From: Litsea cubeba
Lineage: Eukaryota > Streptophyta > Magnoliopsida > Laurales > Lauraceae
Direction of reading: 5' to 3'
Assembly: GCA_012931725.1 (NCBI GenBank)
Contig: WHSA01001115.1
Span: 1,427,779 to 1,491,778 of the forward strand
Length of the DNA: 64,000 nucleotides
Part shown: piece by piece, positions 21,384 to 32,093 of the stretch
Position numbering within the stretch: the first letter of the stretch is position 1
Layout of the letters: every line of letters starts with the position of its first letter
Made by a program: the position numbers and the translations under genes
The notes under the pieces: model-generated
What the model was told of the DNA's origin: nothing
The model's input: only the letters and a program-made list of their open reading frames with translations
Databases searched by the model: none

Positions 21384-22590
21384 GTCATCTCTCCATCTAA
21401 GAAATCTGTCTGTCGCCTACGGAAGTCTCTTTATGGTCTGAAGCAAGCCCCTCGGGCCTGGTTCAAAACTTTTAGGGGTCGCCTCTGCACGAGTGGCTTC
21501 GTTCAAAGCCTTTATAATCCATCTCTTTTTCTGCAAACAAGATCTACTGGTATTACTGTTCTTCTTGTGTATGTTGACGACATTATTATCACTGGCACTG
21601 ATGATGGTATGATCAAGTCTATCCAAGCCTCTCTACGGGATTCTTTCCATATGAAGGATTTGGGCCCATTGCATTATTTTTTAGGGTTAAAAGTGCATCA
21701 ATCTCCTAAAGGCATGTTTCTTAATCAACACAAATACACATATGATCCTATTGAGTTTGCTGATCTCCATGACTCTACGCCCGTTGATACACCGGTAGAA
21801 GTCAATCTCAAATTGAGTAAAGATGATGGTGACCTTCCTAATCCACATACCTACAAGCGCTTGGTGGGTAGTCTTGTCTATCTCACCATCACTCGTCTGG
21901 ATCGAAAAGGAAGGGATGTTCGCTCTGGAATTGCTCTTCCGGTGCTAGAACTAGAATAGGCTCTGGCGTATCTCCTATGCTGTCAATCTAGTGAGCCAAT
22001 TCATGACATCTCCTAGACACCTTCATCTGACTGCTATCAAGCGCATTATCCGGTATTTGTTGGGTACTGTCACTCGTGGTTTATATTATCTTCCGGATAA
22101 TCCTCTTCAGTTGACCGCTTATGCAAACGCTGACTGGGCGGGCTGTCAAGATACACGTCGGTCTATTACTGGTTGGTGCATGTATCTCGGAGATTCTCTC
22201 ATTTCTTGGAAATGCAAGAAACAAGAGCGTGTTTCCCAATCTTCCACAAAGGCTGAATATAGGGCAATGTCTTCCGCCTGTTCTGAAATCCTATGGCTCC
22301 GGGGACTTCTTTCGGACCTCAGCTTTGCTCAATCCTCTCCTACTTCCTTGCATGCAGATAATACTGTGGCTATCAGGATCACTGAAAATCATGTCTTCCA
22401 TGAACGCACAAAACACATTGAAGTGGACTGCCACTTTATTCGAGATGAATTTAAGGGTGATGTCATTTCTTTACCTCAAGTCCCTACCGAGCTTCAGTTT
22501 GCTGATATCTTCACCAAAGGACTTCCTAGGCCTAGGCATCAGTTTCGGGTTACCAAATTGCTGCTATATGACTCCCCAGCATCAATTTGA
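21384..22590 (+). pseudogene. B1 copia C-terminal RT and RNase H, with a foreign insert
   Basis: Continues B1 after the B2 insertion: SVCRLRKSLYGLKQAPRAWF, LLVYVDDIIITGTDDGMIK (intact catalytic YVDD), MKDLGPLHYFLGLKVHQSP, LVYLTITRLD. About 68 bp (21900-21968) without copia similarity then interrupts TRPDISYAVN. After it come MSQFMTSPRHLHLTAIKRII, YANADWAGCQDTRRSITGW (D to N in the RNase H start), SQSSTKAEYRAMS, ADNTVAIRI and ADIFTKGLPRPRHQF. Polypurine tract at 22591-22597. Confidence 0.88.
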
Positions 22591-22597
22591 GGGGGGG

Positions 22598-22810
22598 TGT
22601 CAATCCAAGCCCATCTGGGCCCCAATTGTATTTCAAGTTAGCAATTGTAGTTTAGTTTAATTACAATTAGTCTAGTCCTAACTTAGGTACACTTTCTATA
22701 TTAGATAGCTCTAATTTAGTATTTCAATTGTATAAGGATTCTGTAATCAAGGAATCAACCCTTAGATATATGAGATGAAGTCTACCCTAAGGGGACACGT
22801 TATTCATCAC

Positions 22811-22867
<57 letters not shown>

Positions 22868-22912
22868 ATGTTTCATCTTTTCAAGATGACAAACTAGACC
22901 ATTGCTTTCATG
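22598..22912 (+). repeat. 3' LTR of copia element B1, with a (CT)n tract
   Basis: Starts TGTCAATCCAAGCCCATCTG after GGGGGGG. Its first bases resemble the B2 LTR but the body differs, so B1 and B2 are related subfamilies. A CT run occupies about 22813-22864. The right end is not certain because another LTR begins at 22913. Confidence 0.75.
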
Positions 22913-25900
22913 TGTAATACCCCAGACCCTGCTATAGGGGCTGGAATATTTATTGGTACAATGTATATTTAATTCCATGATTTTTCTTGAATTATAATTT
23001 GGGATATTAGATTTTTCTCAAATATATATAATATATATTATGTATAGAATTTTTATTTGGATGAACATCATGATTATGATTTGGAGTTATATTATTAATA
23101 ATTTTACTTTGAGAGTGTTAATGACAGTTGGGTTACATAATTAATGAAAGTAAGATTTTTTTTTTTTTTTTTCTTTTTGGTAGCACCCCAGGTTGGGCCC
23201 TTGTGTCCTAACCTGTATTTTTTTCAGTTTTGGGTAGAAACCCCGAGGGACCCTCGTTAATGTGGGTTTAAAAATAAAGTGTTCTAAATGAGTTTGGGTA
23301 GGATGAGATTTAAGTATGTTTTTTAGGGTTAAGATTGTATTTCTTTTATACTTATTGGTGGGACGAGAGAAGCCAAGAGGTAGGATTTAAATTGTAATTG
23401 CCAGAGAGAGATGAGACCGTTGCATGGTTTAAGTGGACATCGATTAGGAAAGGGCATTTTGACACTTGTGTTGTGCGCACATATGCCAAGGAGGGGTTTT
23501 GTGATGCCGCACGAATCTCAATTGAATTCTAAGACTAGCCACCGACCATAAACCCTTTTTAAGCACATCGAACTCAAGTTCTCCCTCTCTATCTCTTGCA
23601 ACCTTCAACTCGAAACCCAAAACCCTAGTTCTTTGGCATAGAAATCAAGGAGATCCAGAAGAGACTTAAAGGAAACTAGAGGAAAAAGGGAGAAGAACCA
23701 GTAGGGTGCAGGAATTTTGGACGACATACTTCTTCCTGGCAGGTTAATCGAGTGACGAAAGCATACACCAGGTGAGTAGCATTCGAATCCTACTTGCAAA
23801 TCACGATGTTTCTCTAGACTTCGAACCCTAAAACAGTGAGTTGATACTCTAATCTGAATGTATTCACCTTTCTAGTTGGTGTTTTCTCTTAGTTTTTGTG
23901 TTTTAGGGTTTAATTCATGCTTGATGGTTTATGGAAGATGATCTAACTAGATGAATCATATGGCTTCCTGATATGTTTGGTGATTGAATGGAATTATGGG
24001 TGCGCAATATTCATAGTTGAACTCCAAAAAGTGAGTTTTGAACCCAGCCGAACTCCATCCTTGATGTTTGGCAGAGCATAGTGTAAGATAGGCAAGGCCT
24101 AAAGCTATTTTGAGAGTTCTGAGTTGGCTGAACCCTTGTGTGGGGCTAGGCACTAGCTGTATTACCATTACATCTTATCTTGATTGTCCTTTAAGAATTT
24201 GATTACTTCCTTCGTAATATGTTACTCTAGTTGCAAATGTTGATGAGTTACTACTTACTATATAGATTGACATACATTGGAGACTATGGTATTGCATTAT
24301 GATGCTGTTGAACATGGTAAGCAATGTGCGCCTTAGCCTCAAGCAAGCGGGACTTCTTTTGGGATTATTTGTGTTAGTTCAATTGACACTTTGCTTTAGT
24401 CCAGATTTAGGTGTAATAGTTAGTGTAGCTGAAACTGCAATAAACCTCTATGTTTACTGTTACTATGAAACAGTCCCTGTCATGTGAATTTAATTAGTAT
24501 TGGGGACTGAATTAGGTTCTTTATGGAAGGGGTATCTTTATGCATTGATTTGGGACCTCAAGTGTTCGATCGAATGCCTCCTTGAATGCTAATCTTGTTT
24601 TGGCTTCCACTTCAACATATACTAATAATTGAAAGTAAGGATTTATTTCATAATATCGGTTGTTTGTATGTACTCCTAGTAAATGAGAACATGATGATTT
24701 TATTCAAATGTACATGCAACGTGTGCTATGTGAGATGTTAAGATAAGGTTGGTGTTTGTGAATTGAATTGCATAAGAGGTGCTTGTGAAGTTACTCCATA
24801 AGTGTGAAAATATATTAACCTGTAAAGGGCTGGTTAAGTGAATGACCTCACACTATTGGACACCAATATTGAAACGGACATGGGCATGTTAAATCTGGAC
24901 CACACGGGTGAAGTTGTTTACGAAGGCCAGTTCATTATTGGTCTTGTTATGGAATAAGAAGCAAACCTGAAGTTAATTTGATTGATGGAGAATATAATAT
25001 TGTATAATCTTCAAAACATGGAGATAGTTTGGAATTACCTGTGGACACCCCGAGACCACTAGCACTGTGCAAAAATGATGTCTTTCGTACAACGGCCATG
25101 TGATTATGTGATGTCTGACTTCGGAGTAGCCGTGGTTAATTGCTTGACTTTGGATTAGCCGTGGTTAATTGTCTGACTTCATGTCAGCAGAGATAGTTGT
25201 CTGGCCTTTCTGCCAGCAGCGTTAATGGATTGTCTGACTATGGGTCAGCCGTGGGAGGAATTGATCCTCTGGTACCGCCGTGATGGCGTTGGCCGACGGG
25301 TCACCGTGATATGCATATATGAGAATCTTGAGGGACAGAGTGTGATCTTGTACTTGTGGTACTTGATCCCGTGTTGGCCGGTGCTACAGATGGTTAGGTG
25401 GTTGTAATAAAAGATAAATGAACCTGAATTCGTGATACTTTTAATTATTGTGAGATGCTACTCTGCTCGCCTTGCATAATTTATTAAAGTTTTTCTGTGT
25501 TATTAGAATTTATTGTGTTAGTTATCATGCAAATGGACTTGAATGTTTATCACCCAGTGTCCACTGACTACTGGATCTGCTCCTTCCAGGTAACCAGAAC
25601 TTAGAGACCGAGGAATATAGTGATGACCAGGAGATAGGCTCTGGCACGCGCACTTAAGAGGATGGGATCATCTAGAAGATTGAAGATAAATAATTTCCAT
25701 TTATTGATTTAGTTTAGTTCGGTCAGATTACTTAAAGATTGTAATGGTTTATTTTATTTCAAAGATAGTGAATTGTTTTGATGAATAAATGGTGGATTTT
25801 TACTTTAATACATGTTCTAGTTATTTAGTAGGAATGCCTAATGCCTTACGTGAACTTATTTGATTTATGCATGGTGAATGTTGCCTATGAGTCACCACCC

Positions 25901-25936
25901 GGAATCCGACAGGGCCCTGGAATTTGGGTCGTGACA
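22913..25936 (+). mobile_element. Diverged solo LTR of a second chromovirus family
   Basis: About 3.0 kb with Tekay-like ends TGTAATACCCC...TTTGGGTCGTGACA and no coding region. Shares layout with the other long LTRs: AG|GTGAGTAG at about 23770, an array of short repeats containing CTGACTT..TAGCCGTGG (25100-25260), and CTTCCAG|GTAACC at about 25583. Flanking pentamers (TCATG and ATATG) match only partly, so no clear TSD. A poly-T run (23157-23171) lies in the first part. Confidence 0.75.
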
Positions 25937-26642
25937 ATATGGCACAACATCATCAAAAGCCCTTGATCTCATTCCTCTATCAAGTGGAAGCTGACATCAG
26001 CCAATCTCAAAGGGGGAAAAAGAGAGGCCTTCTACAGGGTTTCACAAGCCCTAGGTATCCTGATCCCCACCTACGATAAGGAAATTAAAAAATTTGCAAA
26101 TTGTCGACCTTTATGGGGTCCGCTTGACCTTTGGCAGCATTTAGAAGCAAATAGTGTAGCTTTTCCTCCCTCGAATTCACATATAATTCTTCATAAGAAT
26201 CAAAGAGATCTTCAGCAGGGACAGCCCTAATAAGAACGAACCATGACTGTCAAACTTGATTGTCCATTTCCTAACTGAACTCTCCCATTCAGCTTTGAAG
26301 AAGCTTCAATATTTGTTGTTCCTTCAATCCAAGCCCTTAGGATCCTTGTAAGGTTGTCCCGTACTACCTAGTATAATCTGATACCGATTTGAGAAACTGT
26401 ATTCAATGTAATTTTCTCAGAGAAGTCAAAAAAAAACCCTAGAAAGAGAGAAACTGGTAAATAAGAAAGAGGAAGAATTTCTGGGAGAAAATGTGTAGCA
26501 TGACCACCATTTGTTGGGCAACCATGGCTATATATATTTGAAAACTTAAAATAAAAGAGCCCTTGTATATTCCTAAATTACATACAAGCCCTAGAGATTT
26601 ATTGATTCAAGACCTATAGTTAACTCATAATACTGTTTACCA

Positions 26643-26690
<48 letters not shown>
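25937..26690 (-). repeat. Unassigned segment, possible minus-strand LTR end plus poly-A
   Basis: On the minus strand, 26640-26386 ends in CTCAAATC followed by GGTATCAGATTATAC, resembling an LTR end with a degenerate primer-binding site, but no partner LTR or coding is seen. An A-run of 45 (26644-26688) sits beside it and could mark the 3' end of a plus-strand retroposed sequence. The plus-strand start (25937-25990) resembles the copia leader at 44140. I cannot assign it firmly. Confidence 0.3.
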
Positions 26691-26691
<1 letters not shown>

Positions 26692-27130
26692 ATGCACAAA
26701 CAGTGTTGACAACTAAGAAAACAATATAACGAGTCCAGAAACAGATGAGCAATGGACAGCAGGGATCTTTCATTTTATGAGACTTTTATCAATGGGTCCT
26801 AGGTCGTGGAGATTAACTGAATAAATTACTGATTACTGAATTGTAGGTTCCATACTACAGAAAGGGCACTCCATACTACACTGTTTACATCATGTCGACA
26901 GGTCAAGCTCCTGAAAGATCTTCCAAAGCCATTGCTGACAATAGAGCACTGAAGTGTGGTGCGGTCATGGTAACTCCCAACTTTCGTCCCATTAGATGGT
27001 GACCTTCCTCAACGATAGCCATGCACCATACAATTACAACTAATATGTAAAGCAACTGCATATGTTTTAAGACAAAATCTGTGCCTCCACAAAATCTCAT
27101 GCATTCTCGAGTACAGAACTACTAGAAAAA
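26690..27130. other. Intronic DNA with no recognisable feature
   Basis: AT-rich sequence between the poly-A run and the LINE; short open frames here show no known motif. Confidence 0.5.
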
Positions 27131-29268
27131 GAAGTTGTATAGATGCTCAAGGACTAAATGGTGGAACCTAAAAGGTGATAAGCAACTAGCTTTAAGGGAA
27201 AGAGTACTAGAGGAAGACGTTTGGGCGACAGAAGAGAGTGCAAATAATATGTGGGATAAGGTAGCAGAGTGTATTAGGAGGGTAGGGAAAGAAGTCTTAG
27301 GAGAATCTAAAGGGGGTGCTCCGGTACAGAAAGAGGCATGGTGGTGGAGCGAAGCTGTCCAAGACAAGATAAGAGTTAAAAGAGAGTGCTTTAAAACTTG
27401 GCAAAAGGATCGAATTGAAGCGAACTTGAGAGGTATAAAGAAGCAAAAAGAGAAACCAAAAAGGCAGTTAGTGAGGCCAAGGCAAAGGCATTTGAGGAGC
27501 TATATAGGCGACTTGACACTAAGGAAGGCGAAAGAGAGATATTCAAGCTTGCTAAAACTAGAGATCGGCGGACCAAGGACTTAAACCAAGTTAAATGCAT
27601 TAAGGATGAGGATGAAAATGTATTAGTAAAGGAAGAGGAGATAAAGGAGCGTTGGAAGAGCTACTTCTACAAGTTATTTAACGAAAGCAATAGTAGTGAC
27701 ATACAATTGGGGCAGCTTACCATTTCTAGAGAAGAAGCGAATCATATGTTCTATAGGAAAATCAGTAGGGAAGAAGTTAAAGAAGTATTGAAAAGAATGA
27801 AGAATGGGAAAGCGGTTGGGCCAGATGGTATCCCTATTGAGGTCTGGAGGTGCTTAGGGGAGGATGGTATTAGTTGGTTGACAAAGCTTTTTAATGTAGT
27901 GCTAAAGAGCAAGAAGATGCCTAATGCATGGAGGAAAAGTATTCTTATACCCATATACAAGAACAAAGGAGATATTCAGAACTGTGCGAACTACCGCGGG
28001 ATTAATTGATGAGCCATACGATGAAATTATGGGAGAGAGTTATTGAGAGAAGACTAAGAAGAACAACAAATATTTCAGAGAATCAATTTGGTTTCATGCC
28101 TGGGAGATCAACCATGGAGGCTATCTTTCTCCTGAGGAGGTTAATGGAACAGTATAGAGAAGGTAAGAGAGATTTACATATGGTGTTCATTGACTTGGAG
28201 AAGGCCTATGACCGGGTTCCTAGGGAGATTTCTTTGAAAGTTCTGGAAAAGAAAAGAGTTTGTGTCGCTTATATTGAGGGCGATAAAGGATATGTATGAT
28301 AGAATTGTGACATCTATAAGGACGACTGGTGGCGAAACTAAGGAGTTTCCTATCACGATTGGTCTACACCAAAGGCTCAGCGTTAAGGCCCGTACTTGTT
28401 TGCCCTAGTTATGGATGAGATTACAAGACATATCCAGGATGAGGTGCCGTTGTGTATGTTATTTGCAGATGACATTGTTTTAGTGGATGAGACGAGAGAA
28501 GGAGTGAATGCTAAACTTGAATTGTGGCGGAAAACATTAGAGACAAAAAGGGTTTAGGCTAAGTCAATGCAAAACGGAATATATGGAATGCAAGTTTAGT
28601 CAAAGTAGGACACCTGGTAACATAGAAGTAAGTTGGGGCACACAAAAGATAGTAGAGAAAGAAAACTTTAGGTACCTTGGATCTATGGTGCAACAGGATG
28701 GAGGGATTGATACTGATGTAAGTCACAGGATTCAAGCCGGGTGGACCAAATGGAGGAGTGCTTCGGGGGTCTTGTGTGATCGGAAAGTCCCCCTAAGGTT
28801 AAAGGAAAGTATTATAAGGTGGCGGTACGGCCAGCGTTGTTATATGGATCAGAGTGTTGGCAGTAAAGCATAATCATGTCAAGAAGATGGAAGTTGCGGA
28901 GATGAGAATGCTAAGATGGATGTGCGAGATGACAAGGAGAGATAGGATTAGGAATGAGGAGATTAGGGGCATAGTAGGAATAGCACCGATTGGAGATAAA
29001 ATGAGAGAAATCGACTGAGATGGTTCGGCCATGTTAGAAGGCGTCCAACAGAGGCACCTGTTAAAAGGTGTGAAAGCATGGAGTTTGCCAAGAGTAGGAG
29101 AGGGAGAGGGAGACCCAAGAGAAGTTGGAAAGAAACTATTAAACATGATCTTGCTTACATGGATCTAACGGAGGACATGGCCCTAAACAGATTTGATTGG
29201 CGTCGTCAAATCCATATAGCCGACCCCACCTAGTGGGAAAAGGCTTGGTTTTGGTTTGGTCTGGTTTT
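27130..29268 (+). mobile_element. 5'-truncated RTE-type LINE, RT region, frameshifted
   Basis: Readable in order through several frame changes: KWWNLKGDKQ, KEVLGESKGGAPVQKEAWWW, MKNGKAVGPDGIPIEVWRCL, IPIYKNKGDIQNCANYRGI, MSHTMKLWERVIERRLRRT, ISENQFGFMPGRSTMEAIFL and VFIDLEKAYDRVPRE. The catalytic motif CMLFADDIVLVDETRE is at about 28450, then ENFRYLGSMVQQDGGIDTD, EMRMLRWMCEMTRRDRIRN, RLRWFGHVRRR and GRGRPKRSWKE. The tail CCCACCTAGTGGGAAAAGGC followed by TTG-type repeats is the usual plant RTE 3' end. The endonuclease domain is missing. Confidence 0.85.
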
Positions 29269-30419
29269 GCACTAACTAATAGATAGGTCATGCACATGGA
29301 ACTATGGAAGACATTATCAAAACCACTATATTACAGGTTCATCACCAATGAGCAGGAAAAAAAATCTACATTGTTGGAAGCTCTGAGCTTTCTGAGATTT
29401 GGACAGCAAATATATGGTATATAAATTAATACAAAAACAGTAAGAAAAGGGAAAAAAATTGGATGGTTCATATTTTAGGGAAATGGTATAGATTAATGTA
29501 TCATGAACCCCACTATATCATGAAAAAATATAATCTCTTATCACAGATGTTTACCGTTGTTCCTTCTTTCTTCTCTTTACGCAGGGCATGTCTTGAGCCT
29601 GTCTAGCACAGGGATTAGTGGAAATATGAGAGCAATGGTGCCATTGTTCTCAGAAAAATGTAACCTGCCATTTAGAGGCCAGAGAGCACTTATTTTTTTG
29701 TTGGCTTTATCAAAAGTTGGGAATTTAGGGCATAAAGCCCATGGCACAGTGGAAGGTGCTCACTGTCACGGCCTTGAGGTTGTGGGTTCAAGTCATATTG
29801 TCACCGATCGATCGATCAATCTATCGAGAGAGAGAGAGAGAGAGGGAGAGAGGGAGTTGGGAATGTATAAAACCAAACAGCAAAACTCTTGCCATGGGCA
29901 AAGCTTCATCAGCCACCCCGCACAGCTCACCCTTTGCGTAGACCAGACGGTAATTGTCTTCACTAGGGTATAGTAGAGGCTTTTTATTTTCCTCCTTTGC
30001 TCTCATTTAATCTTCTAGATTCAATGCATATGCCTCACAAGTGACACAATTATCATTAATTTAGTTTAAAATAACAAAACAAATAGATTGACATAAACAG
30101 AAGGACCAAAATGAACATTTGGACATGTTACATGTCCTACATTTTTTTTCTTTTATGTAGCTTTTCCTGCATTGCCACATTGTTACATGAGAAGATATAA
30201 CAAGTCCCATGTCATCCATTTATGTCAGAATGTAACAGCACTTTGAATTGAACTGGCCTCTGAAAATTAGAAACTTAGCACACAGTAATCAATATCCATC
30301 AAGGCACACAATAATGAAAGAGGAATTGCTTGCCAGATGACATATATTGCAATAAAAAAGAAATTAAAGTGGAATGAGCTTATGTCAGGAAAGAAATTAG
30401 AGTACACTTGAAAACTTAC
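29268..30419. other. Intronic DNA, mostly unassigned
   Basis: Apart from the SINE-like segment listed separately and a (GA)n run near 29826-29842, I see no gene or mobile element here. Confidence 0.5.
29735..29850 (+). repeat. tRNA-derived SINE-like head with (GA)n
   Basis: TGGCACAGTGGAAGG (A-box-like) and GGTTCAAGTC (B-box-like) lie about 40 bp apart, as in the RNA polymerase III promoter of tRNA-derived SINEs. A tRNA cloverleaf cannot be completed, and the segment runs into GATC and GA repeats. The 3' end is undefined. Confidence 0.45.
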
Positions 30420-30516
30420 TTCAGCACATGCTTTTGGGAGAACCAGACGACCAATTCGACTCGCATCACTGGCACTCATAACCTTCTCAAATAATGGCAC
30501 GATTCTTGAGTTTGAA
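30420..30516 (-). CDS. VAL: VAL exon, N-terminal part of the B3 domain
   Basis: 97 nt: one base completing Asp, then SNSRIVPLFEKVMSASDA and [14 protein letters not shown] (32 codons). Matches the start of the VAL B3 domain (PLFEK.[20 protein letters not shown]); Ser replaces the usual Gly in DAGRIG. Acceptor TTTCTCCAAG ends at 30517, donor GTAAGT starts at 30419. The phase-0 end joins AYFPP at 5381. Confidence 0.93.
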
Positions 30517-30527
30517 CTTGGAGAAAT

Positions 30528-30978
30528 AGAGTCATGGGAATCACAAAATCTAGACAGGGTATTAACTCAGAAAATTTCTAAGTGTCATGACACTAAATTT
30601 GAACATTTCTAAGTGCGACATTAAATTTGGATAATGGTATTCCCACTCAGTCAGCAAGGGCAAGTTCATTTTACGGGTCTCTCCTTACAAAATGAGCTTT
30701 TGAGATTTTTTGAAGAATGGAGATTTAAAGTTTTTCCCTTCACAGGGAGAGACTAGAGTCATGGGAATCACAAAGTCTAGACAGGGTATTAACTCAGGAA
30801 CATTTCTCAAGTGTCATGACACTAAATTTGAACATTTCTAAGTGCGACATTAAATTTGAATATCGGTATTCCCACTCAGTCAGCAAGGGCAATTTCATTT
30901 TATGGGTCTCTCCTTACAAAATGAGGTTTTGAAATTTTTTGAATGGAGATTTAAAGTTTTTCCCTTCACAGGGAGTGA
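30528..30978. repeat. Tandem duplication (~225-bp unit) beside the B3 exon acceptor
   Basis: Two direct copies (about 30528-30754 and 30755-30978) share GAGTCATGGGAATCACAAA, CTAGACAGGGTATTAACTC, AGTGCGACATTAAATTTG and CCCACTCAGTCAGCAAGGGC with scattered differences. The first copy starts 11 bp from the acceptor AG at 30517, so the duplicated block includes pyrimidine-rich acceptor-flanking sequence of the minus-strand gene. Confidence 0.85.
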
Positions 30979-31337
30979 CCACAAAATGAGGCCACTGCTG
31001 ATGTCCTTGTGTGGGGCCACCATAATCTAGATGATTTTTTTTTTTTTTTTTTGGTGGAGAGTAGTGATTTCCAAAAGTAAGAGGTTCGAGTGACCCGTAT
31101 CACATAACAATGCAGCCCTATAAAATGAAACAGCTTCAGCACTAATAAGTCTCCAGATATGGGATGGCTATGACAGGCACTGTTGACACGGCAGGGACAC
31201 CAAAAACACTTAAAATTGAAGTATTAAATACCATGCAATATGGATGCATTGCCTAGTTGGCACCCAGGTGCCATAGCTTAAATTAACCAATCTGATATCA
31301 AATTACACAAATGAAACGTTAAGACTATTGCGGATAC

Positions 31338-32093
31338 TCTCCAGATATTTGTTGCAGTTCCTGGTCTGTTATCCTCGGCCAATAACGAGGAAGCAACTGA
31401 CTCTGCCCCCTCCCTTCACCAGGTGGTATGGGGACACGTAGCTCTGAGATCTCATCCTTTGATATCTTCAAATCAGTGCCCGGGCTTGCCTTTGGCGGCT
31501 TGGGCAAAAGGTATCGTGACCTCTGTCCTTGTTGCAAGAGATATGGAACTTTGTTTTCCCTTCGTTCAGCACGATAAACGGCCATCAAAATACTTGGTGT
31601 TCCTGAAGTACGGCGGCGTGCTTTCACCATGTTACCAGGGTTAGACATCCCCAGGTTTATCTTCAAACATGGATGGGCAAGTCTTTCATCCATATCCTTT
31701 CCTCCAATGGATTCTTCCCTATCATTTTGTTTTACAGCTTGAGGCCCACCAGTCACTTGATTTATATCTGAAAAGCCTGTGCTTCCTACTTTCTTGACAG
31801 GACACATGACTTGCTCTCTTCTGATATGCCCAAGAGAGTCATTTGTGATATCCTCTTTGTGAGTCATAGCTAGTTTGCCCTTATCAACAGTGTCTTCATC
31901 CACCTTACAGTCTGCTGAAGTAGATTGAAGTTCACAAACATTTTCTACCCCAGATGTACTGTCCTTATTCATCTTCTGATCTTTTAGATTTTTTATGGGC
32001 ACAGCAAGAGCCCTATGAGAAGATTGTGGTGTCAATTCTACCTGGACATCACTTGGAATCAGCATTGAAGTTTTTGACGGCTCAGAGAAACAT
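31338..32093 (-). CDS. VAL: VAL exon, long linker leading into the B3 domain
   Basis: 756 nt, one base + 251 codons + two bases (GA of Asp). Reads CFSEPSKTSM near its start, then KVDEDTVDKGKL, HPCLKINLGMSNPGN, LQQGQRSRYLLPKPPKAS and, at the end, GEGRGQSQLLPRYWPRITD and QELQQISG. The last block is the diagnostic VAL stretch directly before B3. The donor is GA|GTATCC (31337). The acceptor is chosen at CATTCTAAG (ends 32094), but the next AG a few bases on (32082-32081) is possible. The linker is probably disordered; function is assigned only by family. Confidence 0.85.

Larger units (their letters stand above)
5382..30419 (-). other. 25-kb VAL intron that splits the B3 domain
   Basis: Bordered by donor GTAAGT (30419 downwards) and acceptor TTGTGCAG (ending 5382). 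Nearly all of it is explained by retroelements listed separately. Unassigned pieces are 5720-6545, 25937-26640, 26690-27130 and 29268-30419, where I see no genes. All readable retroelement coding in it is on the plus strand, antisense to VAL. Confidence 0.8.
1..32093 (-). other. VAL: VAL/HSI2-type B3 repressor gene, partial, with a ~25-kb intron
   Basis: Gene-level entry joining five minus-strand exons (32093-31338, 30516-30420, 5381-5207, 604-528, 81-1). Junction phases are 2/1, 0, 1/2 and 0, with no stops and GT...AG at every intron. Introns are 821 bp, 25,038 bp, 4,602 bp and 446 bp. The assembled part covers the linker before B3, the whole B3 domain and the start of the region leading to the CW zinc finger. 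In the family, VAL proteins bind RY (CATGCA) elements and recruit Polycomb and histone deacetylase complexes to silence seed-maturation genes and FLC. PHD-like exons upstream of 32093 were not found, and the CW and EAR exons would lie left of position 1. Exons look intact, so the gene may be functional if the large intron is spliced. Confidence 0.85.

Noticed and set aside
22908..25941. Clear TSD for the second solo LTR
   Set aside because: TCATG and ATATG agree at only three of five positions; I do not claim it.
29741..29812. Intact tRNA gene
   Set aside because: A- and B-box-like sequences only; acceptor and anticodon stems do not pair.
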